The notes under the pieces: model-generated
Databases searched by the model: none
Told to the model about the DNA's origin: nothing
Seen by the model: only the letters and a program-made list of their open reading frames with translations
Assembly: GCA_964479625.1 (NCBI GenBank)
Contig: CAYZMS010000014.1
Coordinates: 1 to 64,000 of the forward strand
Length of the DNA: 64,000 nucleotides
Reading direction: 5' to 3'
Source of the DNA: CAYZMS01 sp964479625
GTDB lineage: Bacteria; Bacteroidota; Bacteroidia; Chitinophagales; Saprospiraceae
Position numbers and translations under genes: made by a program
Shown: positions 32,045 to 41,564 of the stretch, one piece after another
Numbering within the stretch: the stretch's first letter is position 1
Layout: each line of letters starts with the position of its first letter

Positions 32045-34654
32045 TTATTGTTGTCTTATAGTCGTATCCGGAGGGGTTTCCATTTCGAGGAGGAATTGAT
32101 CTCCGAACATATCCTCGGTAAAATCGTCTCCCTGCAAGGGATCTTCTTCCAGCCCGTCGAGGTTTTCCTGGTCGTATTCGTTGCAATCCAGTTCAATACC
32201 GATGGGGCCGGGAGGTCTGAAAAAGCGGGCGTCTGGATTGTAATCCACCTGCTCTTCATCTTCCAGTTGCTTAATAAAGGCGGCGAAAAAAGGCTTTGCC
32301 ATTCGTGATCCCTGTCCATTGTAAGGCAGTCGAAAGCGGATCCAGGCATCTTCTCCTCCGACCCAGGTGCCAACGACCAGATCGGGCGTCAGGCCCATAA
32401 ACCAACCGTCCACATGATTATTAGTGGTGCCGGTTTTGCCGGCTATCTGGCTTTTTAAGCCGCCGATCCGGGCGGAATACTGCAACATATCGATCATGGC
32501 ATAATTAGCCGAAGGACTAAGGGCCCGCTTTTCTTCCTGTATGCCGCTATAAATAACGCTACCATTGCGATCCTCTATGCGAAGAATGTAAACCGGTTGA
32601 TTATGAATGCCATTATTGGCAAAGGTGGTATAGGCTCCGGTCATTTCCATCACGTTCAAGGTGGCGGCACCCAGGGCAATGGAGGGCGATTGTGGAACCC
32701 GGAATATGCCGTTAGGGTACCGCGCTGAACTATCAATTCCCATATTATGTACAAGTCCCCGGACCGGATCGGTATTGCCCAACTGCTTCATAAGGTAAAC
32801 CGAAACGGTGTTCACTGAATTTCGAAGACCATCTTTAAGGGTATACAGTTTGTGGGTGTACTTGCCGCTAAAGTTTTCCGGGGTCCAGGGTTCTTTCAGA
32901 TAAAAATTACCTTCTCCCGGCTGTATGGTCTGGGCTATGTCATACACCTGGAAGCAGGGGGAAATACCCTGCTGCTGGATAGCAGTCGCGTAAATGAAAG
33001 GCTTAAAGGTAGAACCTACCTGGCGATCCGTTCGAACGTGATCGTATTGGAAATATTTGAAGTTGATCCCGCCTACCCAGACCTTTACATACCCGGTGTG
33101 CGGATCAACGACCAAAATACCGGTTTGAAGGAACCTGCTATGGTATTTAATGGAATCCAACGGGGTCATGGTGGTATCCTTCTCCAGTTTCGGGTTTTCG
33201 TAGGTGAAAACCCGCATTTTGGCCGGTGTGGAGAAGACCTGCTCCGTAGCTTGTTGTAAGTTCCTCCAATCTGTTTTTAGTCTGTTGAAATCTTTGCTCT
33301 TCAGTACCCGGCGATAAGCGGCGGCCAGGTTATTGCTGATCAGCCCCCTTTGAACGAGGCTGGTAATATACCCAGGTTCCTGAGCCTCCCGGACGATGCG
33401 TTCAATTTCCCGGTCATCAATGTTAAAAGTGAAATTGGGGAATTCCGCCTCAAAGTCTTCTAAAATTTTACCCAGATACTTATCCCTCAGCCGTTGATAT
33501 CGATCCGTATTTCGGATCATTCGCTTTAGCTTTTCTTGCCTTAATTCAAGACTGATCTCCTTTTCCGGATCTTTCATATAGGTCCAGGGGTCTGTTTTTC
33601 CCCACTCCCGGTCAAAGGTCTTTTGGACATTTGTCATATGTTCGATCATAGCATTTTCGGCAATGCGTTGCATGGCGGGGTCAATAGTGGTATAGATCTT
33701 TAGGCCATCCCGGTAAATATCATAGGGTTCACCATCTGATTTTCGATTTTCGGGTTTCGCCAGTATGGCTTTAACATCCTGAGCTAAAACCGATCGAAAA
33801 TAGGTAGCTATTCCATCGATATGTGTTTCCCGTCGCGGGTGCAGTCCCAGGTCGGTCTGGCGTAGTTGGTCGTAAGCTTCTTTGCTAAAATGGCCGTTCT
33901 TTTGCATTTGCTTTAGCACCACTTCCCTGCGTTTTAGGGTTTTTTCCGGGTACCGGAAAGGATTGTACAGGGAGGGGTTTTGCAGCATACCTACTAGCAT
34001 GGCCGCCTCCTGGATGTTCAGGCTGTCCTGGCTTTTGCTAAAATAAACCTCCGAAGCCGCTTTAATACCGTAAGCTCCATTGATGAAATTGAACTTGTTG
34101 AGATACATAGCAATGATCTCCTCCTTGGTATACTTGCGTTCGAGGCGAACGGCAATGATCCACTCCTTGAATTTTTGTAATACCCGCTCCAGGCCCGAGC
34201 CTGGCCTTCCGGTAAACAAAAGCTTGGCTAATTGCTGGGTGATGGTACTGCCGCCACCGGCGCTTTGTTGTTGCAGGATAACCGTTTTAACCATCACCCG
34301 CCCCAGGGCCGAAAAATCAATGCCCGAATGCTGGTAATAGTCTTCGTCTTCGGTAGAGATCAGGGCATTCACCAGGTGAGGCGAGAGGTCCCCATATTCT
34401 ACGGGTACCCGGTTCTCAGTGTACAGGCGCCCGATAACATTACCGTCAATCCCATAGACCTGGGTGGCGATCTCGCTTTTGGGGTTTTCCAACTGCTTGA
34501 CTGAAGGGAGGTTGGAAAAGGACAGCACGACAAAGAAAATACAAAGGGCCACGAGGCCGCCGATTAGTGCAAACCACATCCAGCGCACGATGCGCTTGTG
34601 GCCAGGATGGTCGGTGCCGTTAAATAGGAAATCCGTCAAGCGGTGCATGGGCAT
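32045..34654 (-). CDS. Class A penicillin-binding protein (PBP1A-type transglycosylase/transpeptidase)
   Basis: 869 residues. A cytoplasmic N-terminus and one membrane anchor (about 25-45) are followed by the glycosyltransferase domain with STEDEDYYQHSGIDFSALGR (catalytic glutamate) and GGGSTITQQLAKLLF. The transpeptidase domain has the nucleophile motif STFKPF (about residue 548), an SVN motif and KTGTT (about residue 743). It polymerises and cross-links peptidoglycan at the inner membrane. The C-terminal 60 residues are acidic. The start is at 34654; an ATG two codons later is equally possible. A TATCTTTG element precedes it closely. Confidence 0.94.
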   Translation of the reverse strand: MPMHRLTDFLFNGTDHPGHKRIVRWMWFALIGGLVALCIFFVVLSFSNLPSVKQLENPKSEIATQVYGIDGNVIGRLYTENRVPVEYGDLSPHLVNALISTEDEDYYQHSGIDFSALGRVMVKTVILQQQSAGGGSTITQQLAKLLFTGRPGSGLERVLQKFKEWIIAVRLERKYTKEEIIAMYLNKFNFINGAYGIKAASEVYFSKSQDSLNIQEAAMLVGMLQNPSLYNPFRYPEKTLKRREVVLKQMQKNGHFSKEAYDQLRQTDLGLHPRRETHIDGIATYFRSVLAQDVKAILAKPENRKSDGEPYDIYRDGLKIYTTIDPAMQRIAENAMIEHMTNVQKTFDREWGKTDPWTYMKDPEKEISLELRQEKLKRMIRNTDRYQRLRDKYLGKILEDFEAEFPNFTFNIDDREIERIVREAQEPGYITSLVQRGLISNNLAAAYRRVLKSKDFNRLKTDWRNLQQATEQVFSTPAKMRVFTYENPKLEKDTTMTPLDSIKYHSRFLQTGILVVDPHTGYVKVWVGGINFKYFQYDHVRTDRQVGSTFKPFIYATAIQQQGISPCFQVYDIAQTIQPGEGNFYLKEPWTPENFSGKYTHKLYTLKDGLRNSVNTVSVYLMKQLGNTDPVRGLVHNMGIDSSARYPNGIFRVPQSPSIALGAATLNVMEMTGAYTTFANNGIHNQPVYILRIEDRNGSVIYSGIQEEKRALSPSANYAMIDMLQYSARIGGLKSQIAGKTGTTNNHVDGWFMGLTPDLVVGTWVGGEDAWIRFRLPYNGQGSRMAKPFFAAFIKQLEDEEQVDYNPDARFFRPPGPIGIELDCNEYDQENLDGLEEDPLQGDDFTEDMFGDQFLLEMETPPDTTIRQQ

Positions 34655-34669
34655 ATCTTTTTACTATTC

Positions 34670-34677
34670 CAAAGATA
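34670..34677 (-). promoter_or_regulatory. Candidate -7 element of the PBP1A gene
   Basis: TATCTTTG on the minus strand matches TAnnTTTG. It is only 15 bp from the start codon, which would give a very short leader. Confidence 0.3.
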
Positions 34678-34755
34678 AGGAACTCGTTTGAACCAGAATA
34701 AATTATCCGGTTATTCGGACCATAGTGGTCTGAATTCCCTTTGAAAGGATTTTTC

Positions 34756-36090
34756 TCACAATTGTGCGTTAACATACCGGAGGCTTTCCAGGATGAGGTC
34801 TTTACCGGCAGTTTGGTGGACTTTCACCGATCCGATCTGTGGTAAAAGAGTAAAACTGATGTTCTTTCCACTGTTCTTTTTGTCGTGTTTCATGTATTCG
34901 ATATACTGTTCGAATGCGGCTTCGGAAAGAGCCTGGGGTTGGTAGATCCTCAGTATAAAAAAGGTGATCGATTGAAGGGCTTCGCGGCTCAGGCCAAGGA
35001 TACGGTGAGAAAGGTAGGCTTCCGCTATCATGCCAAGAGCAATTGCTTCCCCATGCAGGAGCGGACTGCTGCTTTTTAAGGCGGTGCTTTCTATGGCATG
35101 CCCGATAGTATGCCCGAAATTAAGAGCTTTACGGATACCCTTTTCAAAGGGGTCTGCCTCGACAATGGCTTTTTTGATCTGGAGCGAGGGGCCTACGAGC
35201 GGTGCCCAGTCCAACTGATCCAGGGATTGAATCTGTACCAGTTGTTCCCATTGTTGGCGATCCTGAATTAGGGCGTGTTTGATAATCTCGGCAAAGCCGC
35301 TGCACAGTTCCCGCAACGGAAGCGTTTCAAAAAAGGCGGGGTCGAGCAACACGGCCTTAGGGTTTTGAAACAGGCCAATATTGTTTTTTAAACCCTGGAA
35401 ATCAATGCCTAGTTTTCCTCCAACAGAGGCATCTACCTGAGCAAGAAGGGTAGTAGGTATTTGAATGAAGTCAATTCCCCTTTTGAAAGTCCCGGCGCAG
35501 AAACCGCCCATATCGCCGATAACTCCTCCCCCCAGATTGATCAGCAGGGCAGAACGGTCAAGGGCATGTTGCAGCATCTTTTCCCAGATATACGCGCAGG
35601 TATCCAGGTTTTTATGGATTTCCCCAGCTTCGATTCGAAGGAGTTGCCAGGTTCTGTCCTTTAAGACGGGTTCAATGCGGGGAAGGCAATATTTTTCGGT
35701 ATTCTCATCTGCTAAAACAGCTATTTGGGGATAGTTGTTGGCGGCCAAAAAGCTTTCCAACATAGGAGCAACTGCTCCGATCTCAATGGGATATTCCTCG
35801 GGGCTGTCCATTACCTCAACACTCCAGGCCTGAGGGCGATCGTTAAAAAGCACTTTGGTTTTGGCCCAGGTGGTTTGGAACAGTTCGGACTTCCGGTAAT
35901 TTTCCAGGTGATCGGGTTGTTCCCAAAGGCTGTAGGTCATATAAACATTAGGGGTCGAAATATCCCGCCAGAGTTCAAGGTGGCGGCAACCGGGAAAGGA
36001 CCGGATAGCCGTTTTACTATTTTCGAAAATATCCTCAAAGGCATCGGTCTTATCAGGGTCAAAGCTTAGGCGTACAATCCGTTTAATCAT
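34756..36090 (-). CDS. aroB: 3-Dehydroquinate synthase with N-terminal antibiotic-biosynthesis-monooxygenase (ABM) domain
   Basis: 444 residues from the ATG at 36090. Residues 1 to about 100 form an ABM ferredoxin-like domain (MIKRIVRLSFDPDKTDAFEDIF, then YSLWEQPDHLENYRKSELF). From about 110 on, it is AroB, which converts DAHP to 3-dehydroquinate in the shikimate pathway. The NAD-binding GGGVIGD (about 190), IQIPTTLLAQVDASVGGK, EIIKHALIQD and LNFGHTIGHAIES metal/substrate motifs are present, so the enzyme looks active. The ABM part is complete and there is no stop between the two, hence a true fusion as written. Its start overlaps the SAM hydrolase stop by 8 bp. The role of the ABM domain here is unknown. 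Confidence 0.9.
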   Translation of the reverse strand: MIKRIVRLSFDPDKTDAFEDIFENSKTAIRSFPGCRHLELWRDISTPNVYMTYSLWEQPDHLENYRKSELFQTTWAKTKVLFNDRPQAWSVEVMDSPEEYPIEIGAVAPMLESFLAANNYPQIAVLADENTEKYCLPRIEPVLKDRTWQLLRIEAGEIHKNLDTCAYIWEKMLQHALDRSALLINLGGGVIGDMGGFCAGTFKRGIDFIQIPTTLLAQVDASVGGKLGIDFQGLKNNIGLFQNPKAVLLDPAFFETLPLRELCSGFAEIIKHALIQDRQQWEQLVQIQSLDQLDWAPLVGPSLQIKKAIVEADPFEKGIRKALNFGHTIGHAIESTALKSSSPLLHGEAIALGMIAEAYLSHRILGLSREALQSITFFILRIYQPQALSEAAFEQYIEYMKHDKKNSGKNISFTLLPQIGSVKVHQTAGKDLILESLRYVNAQL

Positions 36091-36859
36091 GATCGAAAAA
36101 CTCAATTTGAATAGTGTCCTCCTCATTTAAACCCAGCAAGGTTGCCGCTTTCCCCAGGTTTATGGCGATTTCCAGGAAACCCGCTGCGTTAAAAAAGCAA
36201 AGCGGTTGCCCTACCTCAACTTCGGAGTAGTGGTGGTGCATCCGCTTAATGGGGTCATGTCTTTTGAAGTAAATAGCAAAGGGCCGCTCTTGTCCTACCC
36301 GTTCGAATAACTCCTTTCGAACATTACAAATGACATTTTCATAACCGTCAATGTGAATGACCATACCCTTTATCTGATCCGGGCCAATAACGGGTTGAAG
36401 GGTGATGCGCTCCACGAGTAGCTCCAGCGGTTGTGCCCAGGATTCCGGCTTGCCCATTTCGCAAATTTGCTCAACAGCCTGGGCCAAAAGGTGGGCCTGA
36501 TAAAAACCTTGCTGTTTAAACTCCGGCAGCTGCCAGGCTTTCTCGGGCTTTCGACCAAAAATCAACCCGAACAAGCCGTTATTGGGGCCCAGAAAAAAAT
36601 GCCCACTATCTTCCACCAGGATAAATTCCGGATTAGAAGGTGCCTGGTCGTTTACACTGATTATGTGTATACTGCCTTTTGGAAAATATTGCCAGGCTGA
36701 ACCAAACAAAAAGGCCGCCTGGACGATGTCGTAAGTTCGAATTTGGTGTGTAATATCGACTAGCCTGAGATCGGGCTGACGCTGAAGCAAGGTGCCCTTC
36801 AATAAAGCACTGTAATGATCGCGAAGTCCAAAATCAGTAGTCAGGGTTATAGTGGTCAT
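36083..36859 (-). CDS. S-adenosyl-L-methionine hydrolase (adenosine-forming), SAM hydroxide adenosyltransferase family
   Basis: 258 residues. The N-terminal TLTTDFGLRDHYSALLKGTL and the central LGPNNGLFGLIF motifs are those of the DUF62 SAM-chlorinase/hydroxide-adenosyltransferase family. Most members without a halide-site loop hydrolyse SAM to adenosine and methionine. The C-terminal beta domain is complete. The gene is translationally coupled to the ABM-aroB gene downstream (8-bp overlap). Confidence 0.9.
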   Translation of the reverse strand: MTTITLTTDFGLRDHYSALLKGTLLQRQPDLRLVDITHQIRTYDIVQAAFLFGSAWQYFPKGSIHIISVNDQAPSNPEFILVEDSGHFFLGPNNGLFGLIFGRKPEKAWQLPEFKQQGFYQAHLLAQAVEQICEMGKPESWAQPLELLVERITLQPVIGPDQIKGMVIHIDGYENVICNVRKELFERVGQERPFAIYFKRHDPIKRMHHHYSEVEVGQPLCFFNAAGFLEIAINLGKAATLLGLNEEDTIQIEFFDHD

Positions 36860-36990
36860 GTAATGACTTCAGTTGTCTTTAAGCAGCTAAACTCGTAATT
36901 TTGTCGGAACTGCTATCGATCTGCTTGAAAAGATTTAGCTTGTTTGAAACGAAAATACAGCAGGTTCTGTTATTCTGGATACTTTCCCAT

Positions 36991-36998
36991 TAAATTTG
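36991..36998 (+). promoter_or_regulatory. Promoter -7 element of the phoH gene
   Basis: TAAATTTG matches TAnnTTTG and lies 20 bp before the TTG start of the PhoH gene. Confidence 0.4.
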
Positions 36999-37017
36999 AA
37001 AAAATAGAAGAATCATA

Positions 37018-38010
37018 TTGAGCGAAATCATCCTGACCATAGACAATGTTGATCCGCTGGAATTATACGGCCGGAATAACGTAAAATTAAATCTTTTAAG
37101 GGAAGCCTTTCCCGATGTCAATATCACCTCCAGAGGGAATAACGTCAAATTAACTGGCGAAAAAAAGTTTACCCAAAAAGCTAAGGCGAAGCTCGAAATG
37201 ATGGTCCGCGCCCTGCGCGAATACAATGAGTTGCCTGTTCAACTGGTGGAAGATTTGCTGCAGGGTGGGAACCCTTTTGACACCCGTCTCTCCGATAGCG
37301 CCGGCAATAAAACCATTCTTCATAGCCGGACCGGTAAGCCTATTAAGGCCAAAACCCATAACCAGCGGCGATTGGTGGAAGCTTCTGAACATAACGATAT
37401 TGTATTCGCAATCGGACCGGCAGGTACTGGTAAAACGTATACGGCGGTAGCTCTGGCAGTGCGTGCCCTAAAGAATCGGCAGGTGAAAAAGATCATATTG
37501 ACCCGCCCGGCAGTGGAAGCAGGGGAAAGCCTTGGTTTTCTCCCAGGCGACCTGAAGGAAAAAGTAGACCCCTATCTTCGTCCTCTTTATGATGCGCTGG
37601 ATGATATGATCCCTGCGGAAAAGCTGGGCCAGTTCATGGAAAGCCGTGTGATCGAGATCGCCCCGCTGGCTTTCATGAGGGGAAGAACGCTGGATAATGC
37701 TTTTATCATTCTGGATGAGGCGCAGAACTGTTCCACCTTACAGCTAAAAATGTTCCTGACCCGTTTGGGCCCCACCGCTCAGTGTATAATCACAGGTGAC
37801 CTTTCCCAGGTGGACCTGCCCTTTAGCCAGAAGTCTGGCCTTCGGCGCTCCCTTGAACTACTCGGCGGCCTGGAGGGGATCGAGGTTGTGAACCTGAATG
37901 CAGAAGATGTTGTTCGCCACCGTCTGGTCAAAGCTATCATAAATGCCTACGAAAAATCGGATGAACAACGCCGACTTCAACGCGAGAAAAGAAAACAAGA
38001 AGAAGAATAA
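37018..38010 (+). CDS. PhoH-family ATPase
   Basis: 330 residues. An N-terminal KH-like part (to about 95) is followed by a P-loop ATPase: GPAGTGKTYTAVAL (Walker A, about residue 131), RPAVEAGESLGFLPGDL, FIILDEAQNC (Walker B) and ITGDLSQVDLP. PhoH proteins are RNA-linked ATPases of incompletely known function. No ATG precedes the conserved N-terminus in frame, so the start is the TTG at 37018. The stop is two bases from the OsmC-like ATG, so the two form an operon. Confidence 0.92.
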   Translation: MSEIILTIDNVDPLELYGRNNVKLNLLREAFPDVNITSRGNNVKLTGEKKFTQKAKAKLEMMVRALREYNELPVQLVEDLLQGGNPFDTRLSDSAGNKTILHSRTGKPIKAKTHNQRRLVEASEHNDIVFAIGPAGTGKTYTAVALAVRALKNRQVKKIILTRPAVEAGESLGFLPGDLKEKVDPYLRPLYDALDDMIPAEKLGQFMESRVIEIAPLAFMRGRTLDNAFIILDEAQNCSTLQLKMFLTRLGPTAQCIITGDLSQVDLPFSQKSGLRRSLELLGGLEGIEVVNLNAEDVVRHRLVKAIINAYEKSDEQRRLQREKRKQEEE

Positions 38011-38012
38011 GT

Positions 38013-38426
38013 ATGACTGCCGAAGTAACCTATCGAAACGGGCTTCGTACCGAAGCCCGCCACCTTAAATCCGGTACTGAATTGATCACCGATGCGCCCA
38101 CCGACAATCATGGTAAGGGCGAAGCCTTCTCGCCAACGGATCTGATAGCCTCCGCACTGGCCAGTTGTATGTTGACGGTGATGGGGATTAAAGCCCGGGA
38201 TAAAGGTATCGATATGGACGGGGCGCATACAACCGTCCTGAAAGTAATGGCTTCAGGGCCTCGCCGTATCAGCAGGGTGGAAATAAGCCTGACTATCCCC
38301 GATCGGGGTATAGATGAAAAGGATAGGAGTTTGCTGGAACAGACTGGTATAAATTGTCCGGTAGCCAAAAGCCTGCATCCGGAAATCGAGCAAGTGCTGG
38401 TTTTCAATTGGGTGAAGCCGGATTAA
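38013..38426 (+). CDS. OsmC-family protein (peroxiredoxin-like)
   Basis: 137 residues. The first conserved cysteine lies in LASCMLTVMGIKARDKG and the second in GINCPVAKSLHPE, the two active-site cysteines of OsmC/Ohr thiol peroxidases. The overall length fits the YhfA-like subgroup. It probably reduces organic hydroperoxides. Co-transcribed with phoH. Confidence 0.92.
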   Translation: MTAEVTYRNGLRTEARHLKSGTELITDAPTDNHGKGEAFSPTDLIASALASCMLTVMGIKARDKGIDMDGAHTTVLKVMASGPRRISRVEISLTIPDRGIDEKDRSLLEQTGINCPVAKSLHPEIEQVLVFNWVKPD

Positions 38427-38498
38427 GCGGTTTTTCTGCCTACTTTTTTTCTTTTCTTATCTTGGTCCTCCTATTACCCATCCAAAATCATGCAATAA

Positions 38499-40232
38499 AT
38501 GGAAAATACCATCATTGCCCCTATTGACTGGATCGTAATGCTGGGGACGCTGTTGGGGATCATTGTTTATGGGGTATGGCATACTCGAAAGGTGGATAAT
38601 GTTCGAAGCTACCTAATGGGTGACCGGGACCTACCCTGGTGGACGATCGGCCTTTCCATTATGGCTACCCAGGCCAGTGCGATTACTTTTCTTTCCACTC
38701 CCGGTCAGGCTTACGCAGATGGTATGCGCTTTGCTCAGTTTTATTTCGGCTTGCCGGTGGCCATGGTACTGCTTAGTATATTCGCCCTGCCCATTTATTA
38801 CCGGCTAAAGGTCTACACGGCCTACGAATACCTGGAGGGGCGATTTGATCTGCGCACCAGAACTTTCACCGCCATTCTTTTCCTGGTACAAAGAGGTTTG
38901 GCCGCTGGTTTGACCATTTATGCGCCTGCGATCATCCTTTCCACTATTTTGGAATGGCCCTTGTTCAATACTATTTTTTTCATCGGGGCACTGGTGATCT
39001 TCTATACCATGCTTGGTGGTACTAAGGCCGTAAGTGTTACTCAAAAACAACAGATGATCGTTATCCTGGGGGGAATGTTCCTGGCGGCGGTCATTATTTT
39101 ATATAAGCTTCCCGAAGAAATGACCTTTGATCAGGCACTGGGGGTGGCTGGCAAAATGGGGAAACTGAATGTGGTTGATTTTTCCTTCGACTGGTCGAAT
39201 CGCTATAACTTTTGGTCGGGCATGATCGGTGGTGTTTTTCTTTTCCTGTCCTATTTCGGAACAGATCAATCGCAGGTGCAGCGCTATTTATCGGGTAAGT
39301 CCCTGACCGAAAGCCGACTGGGATTATTGTTCAATGGTTTGCTAAAGGTACCCATGCAGTTTTTAGTCTTATTCGTGGGGATTTTGGTATTCCTTTTCTT
39401 TTTGTTTAATCAGCCTCCTTTGCACTTTAATCAGGCGAATGTATCCAAGTTAGAGGGGACTGTCTACGAGCCGATCTATAATGAACTGGAGGCCGATTAT
39501 GAAGCGGTATTCGAAACCCGCAAGACGGAGGTAAATAGTTTGATAACCGCCATTGATTCGGATGATGCAGAAGAAGTGGCCAGTATTAACCTGCGGATCG
39601 ACCAATTGAATGCCCAGGAAGCTGCTCTACAGGATTCTGTAAAACAACTCATCCTGGCGCAGGATCCCAAATCAAAGGTAAAGGATACCGATTATGTCTT
39701 TATTACTTTTATAACCAGGTACCTGCCTGTTGGAATGGTGGGTTTATTATTGGCCGTGATCTTTTCCGCGGCTATGTCTTCTACCGCTTCTGAATTGAAT
39801 GCCCTGGCAACTACTACCGTCATCGATATTTATCGCCGCTCTATTGTTACCGAACAGTCTGATCGGCACTACCTAAGAGCCTCTAAGCTTTTCACACTGT
39901 TTTGGGGCATTACGGCTATGGCCTTTGCGGCCTTTGCCAATTTATTTGATAATCTAATACAAGCGGTCAATATTATAGGGTCCTTGTTTTATGGAGCGAT
40001 ATTAGGGATTTTTGTAGTGGCCTTTTTCCTCAAGCGCGTGGGACCTCGGGCAGTTTTCGCGGGCGCTTTATTGGCAGAAGCGATGGTTCTAATCATTTTT
40101 TATCTAAATACCCAGGGTATTGTCCAGATTGCCTACCTGTGGTTAAATTTGATCGGATGCCTGCTGGTAGTGGTATTTAGTTTGATTTTCAGTGGGTTGG
40201 ATCGTTCACCCGCCGCAGTCCTAAAGACGTAG
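38499..40232 (+). CDS. Sodium:solute symporter (SSS family)
   Basis: 577 residues with about 13-14 membrane helices. The N-terminal TIGLSIMATQASAITFLSTPGQAY and SYFGTDQSQVQRYLSGKSLTESR segments are typical of the SSS family. A roughly 80-residue charged loop (about 300-385, with many acidic residues) interrupts the helices, as in several Bacteroidota members. The substrate (sugar, amino acid or sialic-acid type) cannot be assigned from context. The stop codon lies in the start of a strong hairpin. Confidence 0.9.
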   Translation: MENTIIAPIDWIVMLGTLLGIIVYGVWHTRKVDNVRSYLMGDRDLPWWTIGLSIMATQASAITFLSTPGQAYADGMRFAQFYFGLPVAMVLLSIFALPIYYRLKVYTAYEYLEGRFDLRTRTFTAILFLVQRGLAAGLTIYAPAIILSTILEWPLFNTIFFIGALVIFYTMLGGTKAVSVTQKQQMIVILGGMFLAAVIILYKLPEEMTFDQALGVAGKMGKLNVVDFSFDWSNRYNFWSGMIGGVFLFLSYFGTDQSQVQRYLSGKSLTESRLGLLFNGLLKVPMQFLVLFVGILVFLFFLFNQPPLHFNQANVSKLEGTVYEPIYNELEADYEAVFETRKTEVNSLITAIDSDDAEEVASINLRIDQLNAQEAALQDSVKQLILAQDPKSKVKDTDYVFITFITRYLPVGMVGLLLAVIFSAAMSSTASELNALATTTVIDIYRRSIVTEQSDRHYLRASKLFTLFWGITAMAFAAFANLFDNLIQAVNIIGSLFYGAILGIFVVAFFLKRVGPRAVFAGALLAEAMVLIIFYLNTQGIVQIAYLWLNLIGCLLVVVFSLIFSGLDRSPAAVLKT

Positions 40233-40255
40233 AGACGTAGCAGTGCTACGTCTCT
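40231..40255. terminator. Terminator hairpin after the SSS transporter
   Basis: AGAGACGTAGC (40231-40241) pairs perfectly with GCTACGTCTCT (40245-40255) across a 3-nt loop, with an outer AGACG/CGTCT extension. It begins at the stop codon. It lies between convergent genes and has no T-run. Confidence 0.6.
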
Positions 40256-40283
40256 GCGTCTAGGGGTACACCAATGGTTTCGT

Positions 40284-40841
40284 TTAGAATCGAACCCGAA
40301 CCCCTGCATTAATGAAAAAACTGTTGGATTTGGGAGAATCCTCCACATCATCAAACAGGTCGGAAAGCCCCCATTCATAACCTGCGTCTACAAACAGAAT
40401 GGAAAAATCAAATCCTAAACCAGCGGCAACGCCCCAAAGAGTATTGCTGAAATCCGTCTCTTCTCCATCAATATTTAAGCCTTCATCGGTGGATACAAAG
40501 GAAAGTGTGGGCCCACCAAAAATCCGAAAACCAAGGTCGTCCAAAACCCCGTCGTCGCTGAAATCATACCCTACAAAAACCGGGATCCGGATGTGGGTAC
40601 GGTCATAATCTTCATCGTCCCCGTCTAACTTTCGAAAGTCAAAGAACAAACCGGGTTGAACAAAGAATTTGTTCCCGATCTGAAGGTCAGCACCAAAGCG
40701 GTATCCCAGGTCTTCATCAAAATCGTCCAGGTCCTCCGACAGATCGTTAAAAGTAATACCTACCTGTGGGCGCAGTACCAATTGGGCGGAAGCTAAACCT
40801 GCAACCAGGCAAAAGCCCAAGACTAAAAAGATCTTTTTTAT
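40284..40841 (-). CDS. Outer-membrane beta-barrel protein (paralogue 2), start codon apparently ATA
   Basis: A small barrel with the same layout as its neighbour at 40874: signal peptide, VLRPQVGITFNDL, GYRFGADLQIGNKFFVQPG, IPVFVGYDF, and a C-terminal FFINAGVRVRF strand. The natural N-terminus would be x-KKIFLVLGFCLVAGLASAQ starting at 40841, but that codon is ATA, not ATG. The first standard start is the TTG at 40820, which would leave too short a signal peptide. It may be weakly expressed from ATA or TTG, mutated, or misread. Function: porin-like, unknown. Confidence 0.75.
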   Translation of the reverse strand: MKKIFLVLGFCLVAGLASAQLVLRPQVGITFNDLSEDLDDFDEDLGYRFGADLQIGNKFFVQPGLFFDFRKLDGDDEDYDRTHIRIPVFVGYDFSDDGVLDDLGFRIFGGPTLSFVSTDEGLNIDGEETDFSNTLWGVAAGLGFDFSILFVDAGYEWGLSDLFDDVEDSPKSNSFFINAGVRVRF

Positions 40842-40873
40842 GTTTTTGTTTTTTATTTAAAGTAGAAAATTGG

Positions 40874-41443
40874 TTAGAAACGCGTTCTTAATCCAGCATT
40901 GACAAAGAAAAGGTTCGCCTTCGGAGAGTCCTCTATATCTTTGAATACCTCTGAGAGGCCTAGTTCGTAACCGGCGTCTACAAAGAAGATGGAAATATCA
41001 AGGCCTACCCCCCCTGTAGCGGCCCAGAGTGTATCATTTATTTCAAGGTCAGAATCGATATTATCAGCCGTATCATCAATATTAAAGAGGAAGTTGGGGC
41101 CGGCAAATATCCGGAATCCAAAGTCTCCATCTAATTCATATCCGAAATTGTAGCCGATGTAAAGGGGAATTCGCAGGTTGGTACGGTTCAGATCAAAGAC
41201 ATCGCTGTCGTCCTCTCCTTCATTTTTTCGAAAGTCGAGGAAAAAGCCGGGTTGAATGTAAAGTTTATTACCGATTTGAAGGTCGGCTCCAAAAGAATAG
41301 CCCAACTCATCATTAAATTCGATCTCATTCAAATTATCGGTAAATGAACTAAAGGAAATGCCAACTTGTGGACGCAGAACGGCCTGGGCAAAAAGGGTGG
41401 TACAAAGCAAAACCCCCAGAAGAATTAATAAAGTGTTTTTCAT
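40874..41443 (-). CDS. Outer-membrane beta-barrel protein (paralogue 1)
   Basis: 189 residues from the ATG at 41443, which gives a clear signal peptide (MKNTLLILLGVLLCTTLFAQ). The rest is about eight amphipathic strands ending in FFVNAGLRTRF, with VLRPQVGISFSSF, GYSFGADLQIGNKLYIQPG and FRIFAGPNFLFN. It belongs to the small outer-membrane barrel group of Bacteroidota. It lies 32 bp upstream of its paralogue, probably in one transcript after a gene duplication. Acidic turns (for example EGEDDSDVFD) may bind cations. Confidence 0.82.
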   Translation of the reverse strand: MKNTLLILLGVLLCTTLFAQAVLRPQVGISFSSFTDNLNEIEFNDELGYSFGADLQIGNKLYIQPGFFLDFRKNEGEDDSDVFDLNRTNLRIPLYIGYNFGYELDGDFGFRIFAGPNFLFNIDDTADNIDSDLEINDTLWAATGGVGLDISIFFVDAGYELGLSEVFKDIEDSPKANLFFVNAGLRTRF

Positions 41444-41564
41444 TTGGTCGTTTATTTTAGGAGTAAATAATGACGTGTAAATTATTAAAAAAATGTGAAT
41501 CTCCGTTCTCTGTGCCTTGAACTTCGGACCCAAAGGATATGTTCGCAAAGGCCCATTAAATAGG

